Assembly: GCA_964579305.1 (NCBI GenBank)
Contig: CAZOGY010000077.1
Span: forward strand, 1-18,618
Direction: 5' to 3'
DNA: 18,618 nucleotides
DNA from: JBCBWG01 sp964579305
Lineage (GTDB): Bacteria > Pseudomonadota > Alphaproteobacteria > Rhizobiales > Hyphomicrobiaceae
Made by a program: the position numbers and the translations under genes. Below, one piece after another: positions 14,088 to 18,618 of this stretch. The notes under the pieces are model-generated. The model saw only the letters and a program-made list of their open reading frames with translations. It did not search any database and was not told the origin of the DNA. Position 1 is the stretch's first letter; every line of letters starts with the position of its first letter.

Positions 14088-15293
14088 TCAGCCTGTTTTT
14101 GGGGCTGGTGCCGCCGCTTGAGACCGAACCGCGTCATGCTCGTAAGGCTCTGACTCAGTTGGGTAAAATTCTGTCGCGCTGGCTGCATAGAAGTGCAAGA
14201 CCGCATCGCACATGGCATTGACCGTAAAGCGGGCCTGGACGCTCTGTTGCAGGCGTTTGGCCCGTAACTGTGCTGCTGGCAGGTCGCAAAGCGTGTTGTC
14301 GATGGCCTCTGCCAGTGCCTCGATATTGTCAGCGGGAAGCAACCGCGTGTCTGATTCTGAGACGATTTCAGGAATGCCGCCGACGTTTGTCGCGACAAGT
14401 GGGATTTGCGCGGCTGCGCCCTCCAGCACGATGTAGGGGAAGCTTTCGGCGCGCGAGGGGACGACGAGGCAGCGGCCTTTCCCAAATGCGTTTGCTGCTG
14501 GCATTGCGCCGGGAAACGACACGCGTTCGCTCAGGCCGAGGTCTGTTGCAAGCGTCTGGAAGGCTTCGGCATCAGGGCCTTCCCCAACGATCAGTGCGGT
14601 GGTCGGGATCGCCGCGTTGCGTCTTGCAAGCGCATGCAACAGGACGTCGACACCTTTCAGTTTGCGCAATTCGCCCACGAATACGACGTCGCGCGCGTCC
14701 GGTTCGGGTACATGATCGCGGAATTCGTCTTGCTGCAATCCGTTGGGAATGACGCAAACGGGGCAGGCAGGCTTGCCGACGTGGCGCTCGTAAACGCTGC
14801 GGGCGAACGCGCTCTCAAACACCATGCCTGAGGTGACCCTGGCCAGCGCCCGCTCCAGTCGCATGAAAACGCGTCCCTGCAGCGAGGTTGGCGCATAATG
14901 CAGACTGCCGCCGTGCGGTGTGTAGAAGGCCTTCGCGCGATCGGTGCTGTCGCGGTCGGCAAATGGCGGCAGAACGGCAAGCCGTGCGTAAGCGCCGCCT
15001 TTCGCGCCGTGTCCGTGCACGATATCGGGCGCAAATTGTTTGAGGTGCTTGGAAATCGCGCGCATGGCGAGGGCGTCGGCGGGTGAGGGTGCGCGCGGCA
15101 TCGCGATGCGCACAAGACCGAGCGAGAGGTCTTTTGCCAGGTCGGCAAGGCGCGCGGCGGTCAAACTGTCGTTTGCGGAGGCATCGCAAAGAACGCCAAC
15201 GTCGTGGCCGCGTTCGCGCTGGGCGCGGGCAAGATCACGGACATGGCGGAACAGTCCGCCGACGGGCGCACGCAATATGTGGACAATACGCAT
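14088..15293 (-). CDS. Glycosyltransferase family 4 protein
   Basis: A 401-residue GT-B-fold glycosyltransferase, predicted to add a sugar to the lipid-linked repeat unit at the cytoplasmic face. The N-terminal domain starts Arg-Ile-Val-His-Ile-Leu and has the Gly-Gly loop at 12-13 and Val-His-Gly-His-Gly-Ala-Lys-Gly-Gly at 92-100. The C-terminal domain has Ile-Pro-Asn-Gly at 182-185, Phe-Val-Gly-Glu-Leu-Arg-Lys-Leu-Lys-Gly at 205-214, Val-Gly-Glu-Gly-Pro at 236-240, and the E-x7-E nucleotide-sugar motif with Glu283 and Glu291, then Asn-Val-Gly-Gly-Ile-Pro-Glu. The last 25 residues are polar and probably disordered. The gene sits between the export lipoprotein and sugar-transferase genes on the same strand. 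The ribosome binding site is weak. Donor and acceptor sugars are unknown. Confidence 0.9.
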   Translation of the reverse strand: MRIVHILRAPVGGLFRHVRDLARAQRERGHDVGVLCDASANDSLTAARLADLAKDLSLGLVRIAMPRAPSPADALAMRAISKHLKQFAPDIVHGHGAKGGAYARLAVLPPFADRDSTDRAKAFYTPHGGSLHYAPTSLQGRVFMRLERALARVTSGMVFESAFARSVYERHVGKPACPVCVIPNGLQQDEFRDHVPEPDARDVVFVGELRKLKGVDVLLHALARRNAAIPTTALIVGEGPDAEAFQTLATDLGLSERVSFPGAMPAANAFGKGRCLVVPSRAESFPYIVLEGAAAQIPLVATNVGGIPEIVSESDTRLLPADNIEALAEAIDNTLCDLPAAQLRAKRLQQSVQARFTVNAMCDAVLHFYAASATEFYPTESEPYEHDAVRSQAAAPAPKTG

Positions 15294-15435
15294 TCGACGT
15301 TCGGCTCCGCTCGGTCACGATTGCATCGGGCAAGTCGTTGTGTGCGAAAGCCGGACGCGGCCGACATCGGTTGGTGGACGCGTGATGAGGTCGCCCGCAC
15401 GGATGCGGCGCGTTCACCGAGACCGAGCTGAGCGG

Positions 15436-16203
15436 TCACAGGAACCGCTCTGGCACTTCGACGGTATCGCCGGGCTTGAGCACATAGTCTGAGGGTACGT
15501 CGAGAACTTCCACCACCCCGTTAATGCGGCGGGTCACCCGTGCGATGTCGTTTTTGGCCCGGTCGGAGTAGCCGCCGGCGATCGCAATGGCTGTTTTGAC
15601 CGTCATGCCGCTTACGTAGGGGTATTGGCCGGGGCTGCGGACCTCGCCCAGGATGAAGAATGGCCGGTTCTGGTGGATGTCGACGGTGACTTGAGGCTCG
15701 CGCACGTAAGTGCTGGCGAGACGGCTGCGGATGCCGGCTGCCAGCTTGGCGACGGTTCGGCCGCGGGCGTGGACCCGTCCGATCAGCGGCACGAAGATGT
15801 TGCCGGAGTGATCAACCGTGTAAAGCCGCGACAAATCCGGCTGGCCGTAAACGAAGACCCGCAGCCGATCGCCGGTATCGAGCAGATAGGGGCCATCGCT
15901 ATCGGCCACCGCTTTTGGACCGTTGGGCACTTCGAGCGGACGAAATGCGACGGGCGATANNNNNNNNNNNNNNNNNNNNNNNNNNNNNNNNNNNNNNNNN
16001 NNNNNNNNNNNNNNNNNNNNNNNNNNNNNNNNNNNNNNNNNNNNNNNNNNNNNNNNNNNCGGGGCCGGCGACGGGGCCAAGTCTGACGGCGGCATTTCGC
16101 CGACGTGCGTTTGGGTTGTCCAGCCTGGCGCGGGCAGCATCCGTGCGCAGCCACCCAGTAGCGCCGCGGCCAGCAACAATGTGACAGCGTTGCGCACGCC
16201 CAT
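15436..16203 (-). CDS. Polysaccharide export outer-membrane lipoprotein (Wza/GumB-like), interrupted by an assembly gap
   Basis: Wza/GumB-type lipoproteins form the outer-membrane part of the polysaccharide exit channel. Before the gap the product has a lipoprotein signal ending Leu-Leu-Gly-Gly-Cys. After it comes a polysaccharide export domain (Tyr-Leu-Leu-Asp-Thr-Gly-Asp-Arg-Leu-Arg-Val-Phe-Val-Tyr-Gly, then Gly-Asn-Ile-Phe-Val-Pro-Leu-Ile-Gly) and one SLBB-like domain (Phe-Phe-Ile-Leu-Gly-Glu-Val, then Pro-Gly-Gln-Tyr-Pro-Tyr). It ends with Lys-Pro-Gly-Asp-Thr-Val-Glu-Val-Pro. The 100 N at 15960-16059 fall between signal and domain, and the true missing length is unknown; both sides happen to be in one frame with the N counted. 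The start at 16203 has GAGGGAG directly upstream; 16215 is an alternative. The single SLBB makes it shorter than E. coli Wza and closer to GumB. Confidence 0.85.
   Translation of the reverse strand: MGVRNAVTLLLAAALLGGCARMLPAPGWTTQTHVGEMPPSDLAPSPAPXXXXXXXXXXXXXXXXXXXXXXXXXXXXXXXXXXSPVAFRPLEVPNGPKAVADSDGPYLLDTGDRLRVFVYGQPDLSRLYTVDHSGNIFVPLIGRVHARGRTVAKLAAGIRSRLASTYVREPQVTVDIHQNRPFFILGEVRSPGQYPYVSGMTVKTAIAIAGGYSDRAKNDIARVTRRINGVVEVLDVPSDYVLKPGDTVEVPERFL
15960..16059. other. Assembly gap of exactly 100 N
   Basis: One hundred consecutive N, the conventional placeholder for a scaffold gap of unknown size. It lies inside the export lipoprotein gene. Its actual length and content cannot be read from this window. 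Confidence 0.98.
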
Positions 16204-16320
16204 GCTCCCTCGCATTCCCGGCTTATCCCGCTTTCGAGCACGGTCGGCGATCCGGGTTAACAAAGCGTATGAATTGCGATCAGATTGGAACGCTTAAGGA
16301 GTTGGTTACGTCGAAATGGC

Positions 16321-16339
16321 TTGATGTGTCTGACATCAA
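16321..16339. promoter_or_regulatory. Inverted repeat in the divergent polysaccharide promoter region, candidate operator
   Basis: TTGATGT (16321-16327) and ACATCAA (16333-16339) form a perfect 7-bp dyad around a 5-nt spacer, a layout typical of a dimeric regulator site. It ends 20 nt before the co-polymerase start, in the 144-156-nt region shared with the export lipoprotein gene. The regulator is unknown and I see no clear -35/-10 pair near it. Confidence 0.4.
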
Positions 16340-16359
16340 TGCTTTTTTCGAGGCTCACC

Positions 16360-18618
16360 ATGTCTGCCGACGGGCGCCAGTCTTCTGACGATATCGATCT
16401 GATCGCGGTGTTCGCCGGCTTGCGACGCTGGCTGCCCCGACTGCTGCTGATTTCCGTTTTGGCCGGCGGGGTCATGTTCGCCATTCTGTCGCTGATGGCG
16501 CCGCAATATCAGTCAACCGCGCAGCTTGCCATGTCCGCGCGCGCAACCGATCCGTTCCCGGAGGGGAGTGGCCGGGGTGGCAGCGGCGATGGCGCGGCGC
16601 GGCGTCTCGACAAGGAAGCGATCAACACGCATGTGCGGGCGCTGCAGGCGCCGGCTCTGCTTTTGAACGTCGCCAATTTGCGGGATCTGAAAAACCGGCC
16701 CGAATTCAACCCGGCGCTTGGCCCCGTTGATGCTGTCGACCGCATGCTGCGCATGGTCGGCATTGGCGGGGCAGATGCTTCGAGTGATCCTGATGACAGT
16801 GTGCTCGATGCGATCCGTGCGCGTCTGACTGTCTCGGCCGCCCGTGAAAGCCGGTTCATCGAGATCGTGTTCAAAGCCAACGATCCGCAGCTTGCCGCTG
16901 ATTATGCCAACGCCCTTGCCGAGACCTATCGCAAAGGGTTGGTTGAAACGCCCGTTGCTGAGACCAGTGGCGTCGTTGCAGCGCTTGAGCCGAAGATCAA
17001 AGCCTTGGAACAAGAGGTGATTGCGGCGCAAGCGGCGGTTGAGCGGTTCCGGGCCCGAACGGACCAGTTCCGCTCGGATGGGCAAGCCGGGTCGGTCAAT
17101 GCCCAACGGATGGCGACGCTGTCGACGGCGCTGACCAAAGCGGAGACTGAGCTCTCAGAAGCGCGTAGCAAATGGCAAACGGCGATTGAATTGGCGCGGA
17201 CCGGCGCGGCGGATGTGTTGCCGGAAGTCCAACAATCCGCGGTTGTCCAGGGGCTGATCGCGCAAAGGGTTCGGCTGGAACGAGCGGTATCGGAATTGTC
17301 TGCAACGCATCTGCCGCGGCATCCGCGGTTGCGGGCGCTGAACGCGGATTTGGCCGGTCTGCGGCGTGCGATCGGGCGCGAGGTCGCCAAAGTGGTGCGC
17401 AGTCTGGAAAAGGCGGTCCGGGCTGGCGAGCAACGCGTTGCTGGTCTGAAAGCGCAAATCGCCAAAGCCAAGACAACGATTGTTGCCTCCAGCGGCGATG
17501 AGGCGGAGCTGAAAGCCCTGGAATTGGCGGCTGCGGCCAAGCGAGCTGAATTGGCGCGCCTGCAAAAGCAGCTCGAGGATAACAAGACGCTTGTTGTGAC
17601 ACGCACTGTGCCCGTCGAGGCGCAGATTGTGTCGCCAGCGCGCGCGTCGCAAGTGCCGGTGTTTCCGCGCAAAGGGCCGATGTCGGCCTTGGCCATGGCG
17701 GCGACCTTCATGCTTGGGTTGGCGTTTGCCATCGCACGCGAGGTTAGTGCGCGAACGGGAGGAGCGCCGGGTCAGCGTGCGCCGGTTCCAGCCGCACCAC
17801 AAGCGCGTGCCGCCGGGTCGGTTGATCGTTTTCCGGCCGATGAGGCTGGATTAGACGCAAGGGCGGTGTCGCGGTCTGCAGCCCAGGACGCGGCCGCCAG
17901 TAATCCGCTGGAGCGGGCACGTATTGCCCAGAACGCCTTGGCCTGGAAGCATCGCGACGGCAAGGACCCCGTGGCAGGTTCTGATGGCTCAATCGGCCGG
18001 GTGGATGGCGGACCGGCGACGATGGCGGATATCGCCGGGCGGATCCTGTCGGCCGCGCCCGACGCCGGTGCGACGCGGACGCTTGTTGCGGGCGAGAGTG
18101 CGCGAACGGACGGTCGTGCGCTGGGGCTTGAGGTGGCGCGGCATTTGGCAAGCCGCGGTGAGATGGTCCTGTTCATTGACTGGAGCCTGTCTGAAGACGG
18201 TCTCGTCATCACGGACGTTCCGCCGGCACCGGGGCTTTCAGAGCTGTTGATGGGCGATGCCTCGTTTGAGCAAGTGATTGTCAATCTGCCTGGAAGCGAG
18301 GCCCATGTGATCACGGCAGGTGCCGGCGTGCCGACCGGTTTTACGCTGCATTGCGATGATGTGAACATGCTGCTTGACGCGCTTGATGAGGCGTATGCCC
18401 ACATTGTTGTGGCTGGTCCGTTCTTCGATTGTCAGGAATTGTTCGAAACGATCCTGGGCCGCTTTGATGCCGGCGTCACCGTCGCCGCTCAGGCACCGCG
18501 CAGTCGCGGTGTGGCCAGCGACGACGCCGACATGTTCCTGGGCTTTGAGGTGACTGACATCGTGCTTGTCCAGGTTGAAGCTGACCGCGCTCTTGCGTCC
18601 GCCGATGGCGCCTCAGCG
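16360..18618 (+). CDS. Polysaccharide co-polymerase / chain-length protein (Wzc/GumC/ExoP-type) with degenerate kinase domain, 3'-partial
   Basis: This open frame of 753 codons runs off the right edge with no stop. It has the Wzz-type layout: a cytoplasmic start, a membrane segment at about 26-46, a long periplasmic part with coiled coils (about 208-235 and 305-410) and the family's His-Pro-Arg at 323-325, and a second membrane segment at about 439-461 after a Pro-rich approach. A Pro/Ala-rich linker of about 85 residues leads to a C-terminal domain resembling bacterial tyrosine autokinases (Ala-Arg-His-Leu-Ala, Val-Leu-Phe-Ile-Asp, Pro-Gly-Leu-Ser-Glu-Leu-Leu-Met-Gly). The P-loop lysine is missing, and the Walker A' and B acidic residues are replaced (Ser609; Ala685-Gly686), so catalysis is doubtful. 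GAGG precedes the ATG by 6 nt. It is divergent from the Wza-like partner, with which it would form the export assembly. Confidence 0.88.
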   Translation, partial: MSADGRQSSDDIDLIAVFAGLRRWLPRLLLISVLAGGVMFAILSLMAPQYQSTAQLAMSARATDPFPEGSGRGGSGDGAARRLDKEAINTHVRALQAPALLLNVANLRDLKNRPEFNPALGPVDAVDRMLRMVGIGGADASSDPDDSVLDAIRARLTVSAARESRFIEIVFKANDPQLAADYANALAETYRKGLVETPVAETSGVVAALEPKIKALEQEVIAAQAAVERFRARTDQFRSDGQAGSVNAQRMATLSTALTKAETELSEARSKWQTAIELARTGAADVLPEVQQSAVVQGLIAQRVRLERAVSELSATHLPRHPRLRALNADLAGLRRAIGREVAKVVRSLEKAVRAGEQRVAGLKAQIAKAKTTIVASSGDEAELKALELAAAAKRAELARLQKQLEDNKTLVVTRTVPVEAQIVSPARASQVPVFPRKGPMSALAMAATFMLGLAFAIAREVSARTGGAPGQRAPVPAAPQARAAGSVDRFPADEAGLDARAVSRSAAQDAAASNPLERARIAQNALAWKHRDGKDPVAGSDGSIGRVDGGPATMADIAGRILSAAPDAGATRTLVAGESARTDGRALGLEVARHLASRGEMVLFIDWSLSEDGLVITDVPPAPGLSELLMGDASFEQVIVNLPGSEAHVITAGAGVPTGFTLHCDDVNMLLDALDEAYAHIVVAGPFFDCQELFETILGRFDAGVTVAAQAPRSRGVASDDADMFLGFEVTDIVLVQVEADRALASADGASA

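Overview
This GC-rich window reads as chromosomal DNA of an alphaproteobacterium, most likely a member of the Hyphomicrobiales (Rhizobiales). That placement rests on gene order (bamE divergent from a ubiquinol-cytochrome c chaperone gene, then DUF177-plsX-fabH-ihfA-merR and tRNA-Pro) and on family resemblance recalled from knowledge. No database search was possible. A run of exactly 100 N at 15960-16059 shows that the source is a draft or scaffolded assembly.

Region 1 (1-5984) is a conserved housekeeping block. bamE (outer-membrane assembly lipoprotein) lies on the minus strand and ends at a strong terminator. Divergent from it, on the plus strand, are a cytochrome bc1 assembly chaperone, a DUF177/YceD protein, plsX and fabH (phospholipid and fatty-acid initiation), ihfA and a translationally coupled MerR-type regulator, then tRNA-Pro(GGG) with an encoded CCA end.

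Region 2 (5985-11610) is a complete branched-chain-amino-acid-type (HAAT family) ABC importer: a periplasmic binding protein, two permeases and two ATPases. The binding-protein gene has a structured leader upstream and its own intrinsic terminator downstream. The permease and ATPase genes are tightly packed, with overlaps of one base, and end at a second terminator. The last ATPase carries an unusual N-terminal extension of about 65 residues. The transported substrate cannot be read from the sequence.

Region 3 (11696-12433) holds one membrane-anchored protein of unknown function, followed by a hairpin that separates it from the convergent genes beyond.

Region 4 (12519-18618) is an exopolysaccharide or capsule locus. 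On the minus strand are a Wza/GumB-type export lipoprotein (interrupted by the assembly gap), a GT4 glycosyltransferase and a polyprenyl-phosphate sugar-1-phosphate transferase that would start the repeat unit. Divergent from these, and running off the right edge, is a Wzc/GumC/ExoP-type co-polymerase. Its C-terminal kinase-like domain has lost the Walker A, A' and B residues, so it looks like a pseudokinase. A 7-bp dyad in the divergent promoter region is a candidate operator. I found no mobile element, CRISPR array or clear sign of recent transfer. The degenerate kinase domain and the extended ATPase are the most unusual points.
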